This document shows positions 37,325 to 49,559 of a stretch of 64,000 nt of DNA, piece after piece; positions within the stretch are counted from its first letter, which is position 1, and each line of letters begins with the position of its first letter. Source of the stretch: Osmia lignaria lignaria (Eukaryota > Arthropoda > Insecta > Hymenoptera > Megachilidae). The stretch is from assembly GCF_051020975.1 (NCBI RefSeq), contig NW_027478160.1, forward strand, positions 16,824,001 to 16,888,000, read 5' to 3'. A program made the position numbers and the translations under genes. The notes below the pieces were generated by a model. It saw only the letters and a program-made list of their open reading frames with translations. It had not been told where the DNA came from and made no database searches.

Positions 37325-38612
37325 GATCAGATGCGTAGTTCTCGAGATATATCAAGATATTTAAAAGTTCCGAAGCCGCACCAACATAATAGAGATACAG
37401 AAACACCGTGGCCCCTTTCTTTGAGATAACTCTGCAGTATTGCGAGCTGTAAATGCCACTTCCAGCTTAGCTGTGCAGAAGAAGTACAACAAGAAGAAGA
37501 CTTATCTCGAAATATGTCCGTCAGGCCCCTTCCCTTGAGATAAATCTGCAAATATCTCGGAAACGAAGCGAGCTATGGCAAAATGTTAAGAGACCTTTTT
37601 TGTAGAGAATTAAGTTTCCTACTTTTTATGTTCTATGATATTTTTTGATCAGATGCGTAGTTCTCGAGATATATCAAGATATTTAAAAGTTCCGAAGCCG
37701 CACCAACATAATAGAGATACAGAAACACCGTGGCCCCTCTCTTTGAGATAACTCTGCACTATTGCGAGCTGGAAATGCCACTTCCAGTTTAGCTGTGCAG
37801 AAGAAGAACAACAAGAAGAAGAAATATCTCGAAATATGTCCGTTAGGCCCCTTCCCTTGAGATAAATCTGCAAATATCTCGGAAACGAAGCGAGCTATGG
37901 CAAAATGTTAAGAGACCTTTTTTGTAGAGAATTAAGTTTCCTACTTTTTATGTTCTATGATATTTTTTGATCAGATGCGTAGTTCTCGAGATATATCAAG
38001 ATATTTAAAAGTTCCGAAGCCGCACCAACATAATAGAGATACAGAAACACCGTGGCCCCTTTCTTTGAGATAACTCTGCACTATTGCGAGCTGTAAATGC
38101 CACTCCCAGCTTAGCTGTGCAGAAGAAGAACAACAAGAAGAAGACATATCTCGAAATATGTCCGTCAGGCCCCTTCCCTTGAGATATATCTGCAAATATC
38201 TCGGAAACGAAGCGAGCTATGGCAAAATGTTAAGAGACCTTTTTTGTAGAGAATTATGTCTCCTACAATTTATGTTCTATGATATTTTTTGATCAGAAGC
38301 GTAGTTTTCGAGATATATCGAGATATTTAAAAGTTCCAAAGCCGCACCAACATAATAGAGATACAGAAACACCGTGGCCCCTTTCTTTGAGATAACTCTG
38401 CACTAGTGCGAGCCGCAAGTGCCACTTCCAGCTTAGCTGTGCAGAAGAAGAACAACAAGAAGAAGACATATCTCGAAGTATGTCCGTCAGGCCCCTTCCC
38501 TTGAGATATATCTGCAAATATCTCGGAAACGAAGCGAGCTATGGCAAAATGTTAAGAGACCTTTTTTGTAGAGAATTATGTTTCCTACAATTTATCTTCT
38601 ATGATATTTTTT
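37325..38612. repeat. Spacer units between the 3220-bp copies (P-like, N, M, A/M chimera)
   Basis: The P-like unit at 37325 has CTGCAGTATTGCG with GAAGTACAAC and GACTTATCTC. The unit at 38291 is chimeric. Its front (GTTCCAAAGCC, GCCGCAAGTGCC) matches the A unit at 38613, while its back (GAAGACATATC, GAGATATATC) matches M units. Unit 37647 is N and 37969 is M. Confidence 0.85.
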
Positions 38613-40544
38613 GATCAGAAGCGTAGTTTTCGAGATATATCGAGATATTTAAAAGTTCCAAAGCCGCACCAACATAATAGAGATACAGAAACACCGTGGC
38701 CCCTTTCTTTGAGATAACTCTGCACTAGTGCGAGCCGCAAGTGCCACTTCCAGCTTAGCTGTGCAGAAGAAGAACAACAAGAAGAAGAAATATCTCGAAA
38801 TATGTCCGTCAGGCCCCTTCCCTTGAGATAAATCTGCAAATATCTCGGAAACAAAGCGAGCTATGGCAAAATGTTAAGAGACCTTTTTTGTAGAGAATTA
38901 AGTTTCCTACTTTTTATGTTCTATGATATTTTTTGATCAGATGCGTAGTTCTCGAGATATATCAAGATATTTAAAAGTTCCGAAGCCGCACCAACATAAT
39001 AGAGATACAGAAACACCGTGGCCCCTTTCTTTGAGATAACTCTGCACTATTGCGAGCTGCAAATGCCACTTCCAGCTTAGCTGTGCAGAGGAAGAACAAC
39101 AAGAAGAAGAAATATCTCGAAATATGTCCGTCAGGCCAGTTCCTTTGAGCTGAATCTGCAAATATCTCGGAAACGAAGCGAGCTATGGCAAAATGTTAAG
39201 AGACGTTTTTTGTAGAGAATTATGTTTCCTACAATTTATGTTCTATGATATTTTTTGATCAGAAGCGTAGTTTTCGAGATATATCGAGATACTTAAAAGT
39301 TCCGAAGCCGCACCAACATAATAGGGATACAGAAACACCGTGGCCCCTTTCTTTGAGATAACTCTGCACTAGTGCGAGCCGCAAATGCCACTTCCAGCTT
39401 AGCTGTGCAGAAGAAGAACAACAAGAAGAAGTAATATCTCGAAATATGTCCGTCAGGCCCCTTCCCTTGAGATAAATCTGCAAATATCTCGGAAACGAAG
39501 CGAGCTATGGCAAAATGTTAAGAGACCTTTTTTGTAGAGAATTAAGTTTCCTACTTTTTATGTTCTATGATATTTTTTGATCAGATGCGTAGTTCTCGAG
39601 ATATATCAAGATATTTAAAAGTTCCGAAGCCGCACCAACATAATAGAGATACAGAAACACCGTGGCCCCTTTCTTTGAGATAACTCTGCACTATTGCGAG
39701 CTGTAAATGCCACTTCCAGCTTAGCTGTGCAGGAGAAGAACAACAAGAAGAAGAAATATCTCGAAATATGTCCGTTAGGCCCCTTCCCTTGAGATAAATC
39801 TGCAAATATCTCGGAAACGAAGCGAGCTATGGCAAAATGTTAAGAGACCTTTTTTGTAGAGAATTAAGTTTCCTACTTTTTATGTTCTATGATATTTTTT
39901 GATCAGATGCGTAGTTCTCGAGATATATCAAGATATTTAAAAGTTCCGAAGCCGCACCAACATAATAGAGATACAGAAACACCGTGGCCCCTTTCTTTGA
40001 GATAACTCTGCACTATTGCGAGCTGTAAATGCCACTCCCAGCTTAGCTGTGCAGAAGAAGAACAACAAGAAGAAGACATATCTCGAAATATGTCCGTCAG
40101 GCCCCTTCCCTTGAGATATATCTGCAAATATCTCGGAAACGAAGCGAGCTATGGCAAAATGTTAAGAGACCTTTTTTGTAGAGAATTATGTTTCCTACAA
40201 TTTATGTTCTATGATATTTGTTGATCAGAAGCGTAGTTTTCGAGATATATCGAGATATTTAAAAGTTCCGAAGCCGCACCAACATAATAGGGATACAGAA
40301 ACACCGTGGCCCCTTTCTTTGAGATAACTCTGCACTAGTGCGAGCCGCAAATGCCACTTCCAGCTTAGCTGTGCAGAAGAAGAACAACAAGAAGAAGAAA
40401 TATCTCGAAATATGTCCGTCAGGCCCCTTCCCTTGAGATAAATCTGCAAATATCTCGGAAACGAAGCGAGCTATGGCAAAATGTTAAGAGACCTTTTTTG
40501 TAGAGAATTAAGTTTCCTACTTTTTATGTTCTATGATATTTTTT
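38613..40544. repeat. Six-monomer block, copy 2 (3220 bp from copy 1)
   Basis: This block repeats A, C, A, P, M, A at an offset of exactly ten monomers. It has a few private changes: GGAAACAAAGC near 38849, and CTGCACTATTGCG instead of CTGCAGTATTGCG in the P unit at 39579. The next unit (40545) is an ordinary P, whereas the equivalent after copy 1 is the altered P at 37325, so similarity falls off there. Confidence 0.9.
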
Positions 40545-40866
40545 GATCAGATGCGTAGTTCTCGAGATATATCAAGATATTTAAAAGTTCCGAAGCCGCA
40601 CCAACATAATAGAGATACAGAAACACCGTGGCCCCTTTCTTTGAGATAACTCTGCAGTATTGCGAGCTGTAAATGCCACTTCCAGCTTAGCTGTGCAGGA
40701 GAAGAACAACAAGAAGAAGAAATATCTCGAAATATGTCCGTCAGGCCCCTTCCCTTGAGATATATCTGCAAATATCTCGGAAACGAAGCGAGCTATGGCA
40801 AAATCTTAAGAGACCTTTTTTGTAGAGAATTATGTTTCCTACAATTTACGTTCTCTGATATTTTTT

Positions 40867-42154
40867 GATCAGAAGCGTAGTTTTCGAGATATATCGAGAT
40901 ATTTAAAAGTTCCGAAGCCGCACCAACATAATAGAGATACAGAAACACCGTGGCCCCTTTCTTTGAGATAACTCTGCACGATTGCGACCTGCAAATGCCA
41001 CTTCCAGCTTAGCTGTGCAGAAGAAGAACAACAAGAAGAAGAAATATCTCGAAATATGTCCGTCAGGCCCCTTCCCTTGAGATAAATCTGCAAATATCTC
41101 GGAAACGAAGCGAGCTACGGCAAAATGTTAAGAGACCTTTTTTGTAGAAAATTAGGATTCCTACTTTTTATGTTCTATGATATTTTTTGAACAGATGCGT
41201 AGTTCTCGAGATATATCAAGATATTTAAAAGTTCCGAAGCCGCACCAACATAATAGAGATACAGAAACACCGTGGCCCCTTTCTTTGAGATAACTCTGCA
41301 CTATTGCGCGCTGCAAATGGCACTTCCAGCTTAGCTGTGCAGAAGAAGAACAACAAGAAGAAGAAATATCTCGAAATATGTCCGTCAGGCCCCTTCCCTT
41401 GAGATAAATCTGCGAATATCTCGGAAACGAAGCGAGCTATGGCAAAATGTTAAGAGACCTTTTTTGTAGAGAATTAAGTTTCCTACTTTTTATGTTCTAT
41501 GATATTTTTTCATCAGAAGCGTAGTTTTCGAGATATATCGAGATATTTAAAAGTTCCGAAGCCGCACCAACATAATAGAGATACAGAAACACCGTGGCCC
41601 CTTTCTTTGAGATAACTCTGCACTATTGCGAGCTGCAAATGCCACTTCCAGCTTAGCTGTGCAGAAGAAGAACAACAAGAAGAAGAAATATCTGGAAATA
41701 TGTCCGTCAGGCCCATTCCCTTGAGATAAATCTGCAAATATCTCGGAAACGAAGCGAGCTACGGCAAAATGTTAAGAGACCTTTTTTGTAGAAAATTAGG
41801 ATTCCTACTTTTTATGTTCTATGATATTTTTTGAACAGATGCGTAGTTCTCGAGATATATCAAGATATTTAAAAGTTCCGAAGCCGCACCAACATAATAG
41901 AGATACAGAAACACCGTGGCCCCTTTCTTTGAGATAACTCTGCACTATTGCGCGCTGCAAATGGCACTTCCAGCTTAGCTGTGCAGAAGAAGAACAACAA
42001 GAAGAAGAAATATCTCGAAATATGTCCGTCAGGCCCCTTCCCTTGAGATAAATCTGCGAATATCTCGGAAACGAAGCGAGCTATGGCAAAATGTTAAGAG
42101 ACCTTTTTTGTAGAGAATTAAGTTTCCTACTTTTTATGTTCTATGATATTTTTT
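40867..42154. repeat. Two copies of a dimer with private markers (644 bp each)
   Basis: The dimers are 40867-41510 and 41511-42154. The second unit of each (41189, 41833) has TTGAACAGATG, TTGCGCGCTGCAAATGGC and CTGCGAATATC. The tail before each has GCTACGGC and GAAAATTAGGATTCC. The first units are hybrids (A head, B middle). They differ, for example GCGACCTGC in 40867 against GCGAGCTGC in 41511, where CTGGAAATATG and GGCCCATTCC are private. Confidence 0.9.
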
Positions 42155-42557
42155 GATCAGATGCGTAGTTCTCGAGATATATCAAGATATTTAAAAGTTC
42201 CGAAGCGGCACCAACATAATAGAGATACAGAAACACCGTGGCCCCTTTCTTTGAGGTAACTCTGCACTATTGCGAGCTGCAAATGCCACTTCCAGCTTAG
42301 CTGTGCAGAAGAAGAACAACAAGAAGAAGAAATATCTCGAAATATGTCCCTCAGGCCCCTTCCCTTGAGATAAATCTGCAAATATCTCGGAAACCAAGCG
42401 AGCTATGGCAAAATGTTAAGAGACCTTATTTGTAGAGAATTCAGTTTCCTACTTTTTATGTTCTACGATATTTTTTGATCAGATGCGTAGTTCTCGAGAT
42501 ATATCAAGATATTTAAAAGTTCCGAAGCCGCACCAACATAATAGAGATACAGAAACA

Positions 42558-42702
42558 CCGTGGCCCCTTTCTTTGAGATAACTCTGCACTATTGCGAGCT
42601 GCAAATGCCACTTCCAGCTTAGCTGTGCAGAAGAAGAACAACAAGAAGAAGAAATATCTCGAAATATGTCCGTCAGGCCCCTTCCCTTGAGATAAATCTG
42701 CA
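42558..42702. repeat. Internal degenerate duplication inside the monomer
   Basis: 42558-42588 (CCGTGGCCCCTTTCTTTGAG...) and 42670-42702 (CCGTCAGGCCCCTTCCCTTG...) align over 31 bases with three mismatches and one 2-bp gap, both ending in TCTGCA. Each is followed, after a short variable stretch, by GCGAGCT. The offset is 112-114 bp at the front and 126 bp at GCGAGCT. Similar copies exist in every unit. This suggests that the 322-bp monomer grew from a shorter ancestral unit. Confidence 0.75.
42629..42654 (+). repeat. Purine-rich GAA/CAA triplet tract of the monomer (example)
   Basis: Each monomer contains AGAAGAAGAACAACAAG followed by AAGAAGAAA, about 26 bp with no T on the plus strand. Both 3-bp length variants in the window (units 9961 and 30244) fall in it. 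Some units have AACAACAACAAG (23482, 27990, 59220). The tract is the main site of length instability apart from one T-run and one large deletion. Confidence 0.85.
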
Positions 42703-43764
42703 AATATCTCGGAAACGAAGCGAGCTATGGCAAAATCTTAAGAGACCTTTTTTGTAGAGAATTAAGTTTCCTACTTTTTATGTTCTATGATATTTTTTGA
42801 TCAGATGCGTAGTTCTCGAGATATATCAAGATATTTAAAAGTTCCGAAGCCGCACCAACATAATAGAGATACAGAAACACCGTGGCCCCTTTCTTTGAGA
42901 TAACTCTGCACTACTGCGAGCTGCAAATGCCACTTCCAGCTTAGCTGTGCAGAAGAAGAACAACAAGAAGAAGAAATATCTCGAAATATGTCCGTCAGGC
43001 CCCTTCCCTTGGGATAAATCTGCAAATATCTCGGAAAGGAAGCGAGCTATGGCAAAATGTTAAGAGACCTTTTTTGTAGAGAATTAAGTTTCCTACTTTT
43101 TATGTTCTATGATATTTTTTGATCAGATGCGTAGTTCTCGAGATATATCCAGATATTTAAAAGTTCCGAAGCGGCACCAACATAATAGAGATACAGAAAC
43201 ACCGTGGCCCCTTTCTTTGAGGTAACTCTGCACTATTGCGAGCTGCAAATGCCACTTCCAGCTTAGCTGTGCAGAAGAAGAACAACAAGAAGAAGAAATA
43301 TCTCGAAATATGTCCCTCAGGCCCCTTCCCTTGAGATAAATCTGCAAATATCTCGGAAACCAAGCGAGCTATGGCAAAATGTTAAGAGACCTTATTTGTA
43401 GAGAATTAAGTTTCCTACTTTTTATGTTCTACGATATTTTTTGATCAGATGCGTAGTTCTCGAGATATATCAAGATATTTAAAAGTTCCGAAGCCGCACC
43501 AACATAATAGAGATACAGAAACACCCTGGCCCCTTTCTTTGAGATAACTCTGCACTATTGCGAGCTGCAAATGCCACTTCCAGCTTAGCTGTGCAGAAGA
43601 AGAACAACAAGAAGAAGAAATATCTCGAAATATGTCCGTCAGGCCCCTTCCCTTGAGATAAATCTGCAAATATCTCGGAAACGAAGCGAGCTATGGCAAA
43701 ATTTTAAGAGACCTTTTTTGTAGAGAATTATGTTTCCTACAATTTACGTTCTCTGATATTTTTT

Positions 43765-44085
43765 GATCAGAAGCGCAGTTTTCGAGATATATCGAGATAT
43801 TTAAAAGTTTCGAAGCCGCACCAACATAATAGAGATACAGAAACACCGTAGCCCCTTTCTTTGAGATAACTCTGCACTATTGCGACCTGCAAATGCCACT
43901 TCCAGCTTAGCTGTGCAGAAGAAGAACAACAAGAAGAAGAAATATCTCGAAATATGTCCGTCGGCCCCTTCCCTTGAGATAAATCTGCAAATATCTCGGA
44001 AACGAAGCGAGCTATGGCAAAATGTTAAGAGACCTTTTTTGTAGAGAATTAAGTTTCCTACTTTTTATGTTCTATGATATTTTTC
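43765..44085. repeat. 321-bp monomer with a single-base deletion
   Basis: GTCCGTCGGCCCC near 43957-43969 replaces GTCCGTCAGGCCCC, losing one base. The unit also has GATCAGAAGCGCAG, GTTTCGAAGCC and CCGTAGCCCC. It resembles the unit at 40867, with the same TTTACGTTCTCTGATATT tail in front and GCGACCTGC in the middle. The lost base breaks the recurrent minus-strand open frame, with no sign that the unit is treated differently. Confidence 0.92.
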
Positions 44086-47000
44086 GATCAGAGGCGTAGT
44101 TCTCGAGATATATCAAGATATTTAAAAGTTCCGAAGCCGCACCAACATAATAGAGATACAGAAACACCGTGGCCCCTCTCTTTGAGATAACTCTGCAATA
44201 TTGCGAGCTGGAAATGCCACTTCCAGTTTAGCTGTGCAGAAGAAGAACAACAAGAAGAAGAAATATCTCGAAATATGTCCGTTTGGCCCCTTCCCTTGAG
44301 ATAAATCTGCAAATATCTCGGAAACGAAGCGAGCTATGGCAAAATGTTAAGAGACCTTTTTTGTAGAGAATTAAGTTTCCTACTTTTTATCTTCTATGAT
44401 ATTTTCTGATCAGATGCGTAGTTCTCGAGATATATCAAGATATTTAAAAGTTCCGAAGCCGCACCAACATAATAGAGATACAGAAACACCGTGGCCCCTC
44501 TCTTTGAGATAACTCTGCACAATTGCGAGCTGCAAATGCCACTTCCAGCTTAGCTGTGCAGAAGAGGAACAACAAGAAGAACAAATATCTCGAAATATGT
44601 CCGTCAGGCCCCTTCCCTTGAGATAAATCTGCAAATATCTCGGAAACGAAGCGAGCTATGGCAAAATGTTAAGAGACCTTTTTTGTAGAGAATTAAGTTT
44701 CCTACTTTTTATCTTCTATGATATTTTCTGATCAGATGCGTAGTTCTCGAGATATATCAAGATATTTAAAAGTTCCGAAGCCGCACCAACATAATAGAGA
44801 TACAGAAACACCGTGGCCCCTCTCTTTGAGATAACTCTGCACAATTGCGAGCTGCAAATGCCACTTCCAGCTTAGCTGTGCAGAAGAGGAACAACAAGAA
44901 GAAGAAATATCTCGAAATATGTCCGTCAGGCCCCTTCCCTTGAGATAAATCTGCAAATATCTCGGAAACGAAGCGAGCTATGGCAAAATGTTAAGAGACC
45001 TTTTTTGTAGAGAATTATGTTTCCTACTTTTTATGTTCTATGATATTTTTTGATCAGACGCGTAGTTCTCGAGATATATCAAGATATTTAAAAGTTCCGA
45101 AGCCGCACCAACATAATAGAGATACAGAAACACCGTGGCTCCTTTCTTTGAGATAACTCTGCACTATTGCGACCTGGAAATGCCACTTCCAGTTTAGCTG
45201 TGCAGAAGAAGAACAACAAGAAGAAGAAATATCTCGAAATATGTCCGTTAGGCCCCTTCCCTTGAGATAAATCTGCAAATATCTCGGAAACGAAGCGAGC
45301 TATGGCAAAATGTTAAGAGACCTTTTTTGTAGAGAATTAAGTTTCCTACGTTTTATGTTCTATGATATTTTTTGATCAGATGCGTAGTTCTCGAGATATA
45401 TCAAGATATTTAAAAGTTCCGAAGCCGCACCAACATAATAGAGATACAGAAACACCGTGGCCCCTTTCTTTGAGATAACTCTGCACTATTGCGAGCTGCA
45501 AATGCCACTTCCAGCTTAGCTGTGCAGAAGAAGAACAACAAGAAGAAGAAATATCTCGAAATATGTCCGTCAGGCCCCTTCCCTTGAGATAAATCTGCAA
45601 ATATCTCGGAAACGAAGGGAGCTATGGCAAAATGATAAGAGACCTTTTTTGTAGAGAATTAAGTTTCCTACTTTTTATGTTCTATGATATTTTTTGATCA
45701 GACGCGTAGTTCTCGAGATATATCAAGATATTTAAAAGTTCCGAAGCCGCACCAACATAATAGAGATACAGAAACACCGTGGCTCCTTTCTTTGAGATAA
45801 CTCTGCACTATTGCGACCTGGAAATGCCACTTCCAGTTTAGCTGTGCAGAAGAAGAACAACAAGAAGAAGAAATATCTCGAAATATGTCCGTTAGGCCCC
45901 TTCCCTTGAGATAAATATGCAAATATCTCGGAAACGAAGCGAGCTATGGCAAAATGTTAAGACACCTTTTTTGTAGAGAATTAAGTTTCCTACGTTTTAT
46001 GTTCTATGATATTTTTTGATCAGATGCGTAGTTCTCGAGATATATCAAGATATTTAAAAGTTCCGAAGCCGCACCAACATAATAGAGATACAGAAACACC
46101 GTGGCCCCTTTCTTTGAGTTAACTCTGCACTATTGCGAGCTGGAAATGCCAGTTCCAGCTTAGCTGTGCAGAAGAAGAACAACAAGAAGAAGAAATATCT
46201 CGAAATATGTCCGTTAGGCCCCTTCCCTTGAGATAAATCTGCAAATATCTCGGAAACGAAGCGAGGTATGGCAAAATGTTAAGAGACCTTTTTTGTAGAG
46301 AATTAAGTTTCCTACGTTTTATGTTCTATGATATTTTTTGATCAGATGCGTAGTTCTCGAGATATATCAAGATATTTAAAAGTTCCGAAGCCGCACCAAC
46401 ATAATAGAGATACAGAAACACCGTGGCCCCTTTCTTTGAGATAACTCTGCACTATTGCGAGCTGCAAATGCCACTTCCAGCTTCGCTGTGCAGAAGAAGA
46501 ACAACAAGAAGAAGAAATATCTCGAAATATGTCCGTCAGGCCCCTTCCCTTGAGATAAATCTGCAAATATCTCGGAAACGAAGAGAGCTATGGCAAAATG
46601 ATAAGAGACCTTTTTTGTAGAGAATTAAGTGTCCTACTTTTTATGTTCTATGATATTTTTTGATCAGATGCGTAGTTCTCGAGATATATCAAGATATTTA
46701 AAAGTTCCGAAGCCGCACCAACATAATAGAGATACAGAAACACCGTGGCCCCTTTCTTTGAGATAACTCTGCACTATTGCGAGCTGCAAATGCCACTTCC
46801 AGCTTAGCTGTGCAGAGGAAGAACAACAAGAAGAAGAAATATCTCGAAATATGTCCGTCAGGCCAGTTCCTTTGAGCTGGTTCTGCAAATATCTCGGAAA
46901 CGAAGCGAGCTATGGCAAAATGTTAAGAGACGTTTTTTGTAGAGAATTATGTTTCCTACAATTTATGTTCTATGATATTTTTTGATCAGAAGCGTAGTTT

Positions 47001-48593
47001 TCGAGATATATCGAGATATTTAAAAGTTCCGAAGCCGCACCAACATAATAGAGATACAGAAACACCGTGGCCCCTTTCTTTGAGATAACTCTGCACTAGT
47101 GCGAGCCGCAAATGCCACTTCCAGCTTAGCTGTGCAGAAGAAGAACAACAAGAAGAAGAAATATCTCGAAATATGTCCGTCAGGCCCCTTACCTTGAGAT
47201 AAATCTGCAAATATCTCGGAAACGAAGCGAGCTATGGCAAAATGTTAAGAGACCTTTTTTGTAGAGAATTACGTTTCCTACTTTTTATCTTCTCTGATAT
47301 TTTCTGATCAGATGCGTAGTTCTCGAGATATATCAAGATATTTAAAAGTTCCGAAGCCGCACCAACATAATAGAGATACAGAAACACCGTGGCCCCTCTC
47401 TTTGAGATAACTCTGCACAATTGCGAGCTGCAAATGCCACTTCCAGCTTAGCTGTGCAGAAGAGGAACAACAAGAAGAAGAAATATCTCGAAATATGTCC
47501 GTCAGGCCCCTTCCCTTGAGATAAATCTGCAAATATCTCGGAAACGAAGCGAGCTATGGCAAAATGTTAAGAGACCTTTTTTGTAGAGAATTATGTTTCC
47601 TACTTTTTATGTTCTATGATATTTTTTGATCAGACGCGTAGTTCTCGAGATATATCAAGATATTTAAAAGTTCCGAAGCCGCACCAACATAATAGAGATA
47701 CAGAAACACCGTGGCTCCTTTCTTTGAGATAACTCTGCACTATTGCGACCTGGAAATGCCACTTCCAGTTTAGCTGTGCAGAAGAAGAACAACAAGAAGA
47801 AGAAATATCTCGAAATATGTCCGTTAGGCCCCTTCCCTTGAGATAAATCTGCAAATATCTCGGAAACGAAGCGAGCTATTGCAAAATGTTAAGAGACCTT
47901 TTTTGTAGAGAATTGAGTTTCCTACTTTTTATGTTCTATGATATTTTTTGATCAGATGCGTAGTTCTCGAGATATATCAAGATATTTAAAAGTTAAGAAG
48001 CCGCACCAACATAATAGAGATACAGAAACACCGTGGCCCCTTTCTTTGAGATAACTCTGCACTATTGCGAGCTGCAAATGCCACTTCCAGCTTAGCTATG
48101 CAGAAGAGGAACAACAAGAAGAAGAAATATCTCGGAATATGTCCGTCAGGCCCCTTCCCTTGAGATAAATCTGCAAATATCTCGGAAACGATGCCAGGTA
48201 TGGGAAAATGTTAAGAGACCTTTTTTGTAGAGAATTATGTTTCCTACTTTTTATGTTCTATGATATTTTTTGATCAGACGCGTAGTTCTCGAGATATATC
48301 AAGATATTTAAAAGTTCCGAAGCCGCACCAACATAATAGAGATACAGAAACACCGTGGCTCCTTTCTTTGAGATAACTCTGCACTATTGCGACCTGGAAA
48401 TGCCACTTCCAGTTTAGCTGTGCAGAAGAAGAACAACAAGAAGAAGAAATATCTCGAAATATGTCCGTCAGGCCCCTTCCCTTGAGATAAATCTGCAAAT
48501 ATCTCGGAAACGAAGAGAGCTATGGCAAAATGATAAGAGACCTTTTTTGTAGAGAATTAAGTGTCCTACTTTTTATGTTCTATGATATTTTTT
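44086..48593. repeat. Mosaic block with B-V dimers and precursors of the 10-mer HOR
   Basis: The order is N, B, B, V, B, V, N-like, B, C-like, A, B, V, B-like, V. V units (45052, 45696, 47628, 48272) share a GACGCGTAGTTCTC head, GTGGCTCC and GCGACCTGGAAATG. The C-like unit at 46662 has CTGGTTCTGC where C has CTGAATCTGC, the tail later seen in chimeric V units. The order C-like, A, B, V at 46662-47949 matches the start of the 10-mer at 48594. The unit at 47950 has GTTAAGAAGCC, TAGCTATGCAG and CGGAATATG. Confidence 0.83.
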
Positions 48594-49559
48594 GATCAGA
48601 TGCGTAGTTCTCGAGATATATCAAGATATTTAAAAGTTCCGAAGCCGCACCAACATAATAGAGATACAGAAACACCGTGGCCCCTTTCTTTGAGATAACT
48701 CTGCACTATTGCGAGCTGCAAATGCCACTTCCAGCTTAGCTGTGCAGAGGAAGAACAACAAGAAGAAGAAATATCTCGAAATATGTCCGTCAGGCCAGTT
48801 CCTTTGAGCTGAATCTGCAAATATCTCGGAAACGAAGCGAGCTATGGCAAAATGATAAGAGACGTTTTTTGTAGAGAATTATGTTTCCTACAATTTATGT
48901 TCTATGATATTTTTTGATCAGAAGCGTAGTTTTCGAGATACATCGAGATATTTAAAAGTTCCGAAGACGCACCAACATAATAGAGATACAGAAACACCGT
49001 GGCCCCTTTCTTTGAGATAACTCTGCACTAGTGCGAGCCGCAAATGCCACTTCCAGCTTAGCTGTGCAGAAGAAGAACAACAAGAAGAAGAAATATCTCG
49101 AAATATGTCCGTCAGGCCGCTTACCTTGAGATAAATCTGCAAATATCTCGGAAACGAAGCGAGCTATGGCAAAATGTTAAGAGACCTTTTTTGTAGAGAA
49201 TTAAGTTTCCTACTTTTTATCTTCTCTGATATTTTCTGATCAGATGCGTAGTTCTCGAGATATATCAAGATATTTAAAAGTTCCGAAGCCGCACCAACAT
49301 AATAGAGATACAGAAACACCGTGGCCCCTCTCTTTGAGATAACTCTGCACAATTGCGAGCTGCAAATGCCACTTCCAGCTTAGCTGTGCAGAAGAGGAAC
49401 AACAAGAAGAAGAAATATCTCGAAATATGTCCGTCAGGCCCCTTCCCTTGAGATAAATCTGCAAATATCTCGGAAACGAAGCGAGCTATGGCAAAATGTT
49501 AAGAGACCTTTTTTGTAGAGAATTATGTTTCCTACTTTTTATGTTCTATGATATTTTTT

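Larger units (their letters stand above)
42477..42798. repeat. B-class monomer, reference copy
   Basis: This unit matches the most common B sequence. Hand counting gives 65 C, 61 G and 11 CpG in 322 bp, so about 39% GC and CpG observed/expected near 0.9. It carries a CTCGAG palindrome in the head, TATTTAAAAG at 42510-42519, the purine-rich GAA/CAA tract at 42629-42654 and the internal similarity described separately. Confidence 0.93.
42155..44085. repeat. Six B-like monomers, two three-unit sets
   Basis: Units 42155 and 43121 share GAAGCGGCACC, TTTGAGGTAAC, TCCCTCAGG, GGAAACCAAGC, CCTTATTTG and TTCTACGATATT, which are found in no other unit I noticed together. They stand 966 bp apart, so the set 42155-43120 was probably duplicated to 43121-44085. 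The following units at 42477 and 43443 are both plain B. The third units differ more (42799 B; 43765 resembles 40867). Confidence 0.83.

Noticed and set aside
46423..46620. 65-codon plus-strand frames (also near 57049, 60591 and 61513)
   Set aside because: These arise where one base change removes a stop in the middle of the monomer (for example CAGCTTCGCTG or CAGCTCAGCTG). The same stretch is closed in most units.
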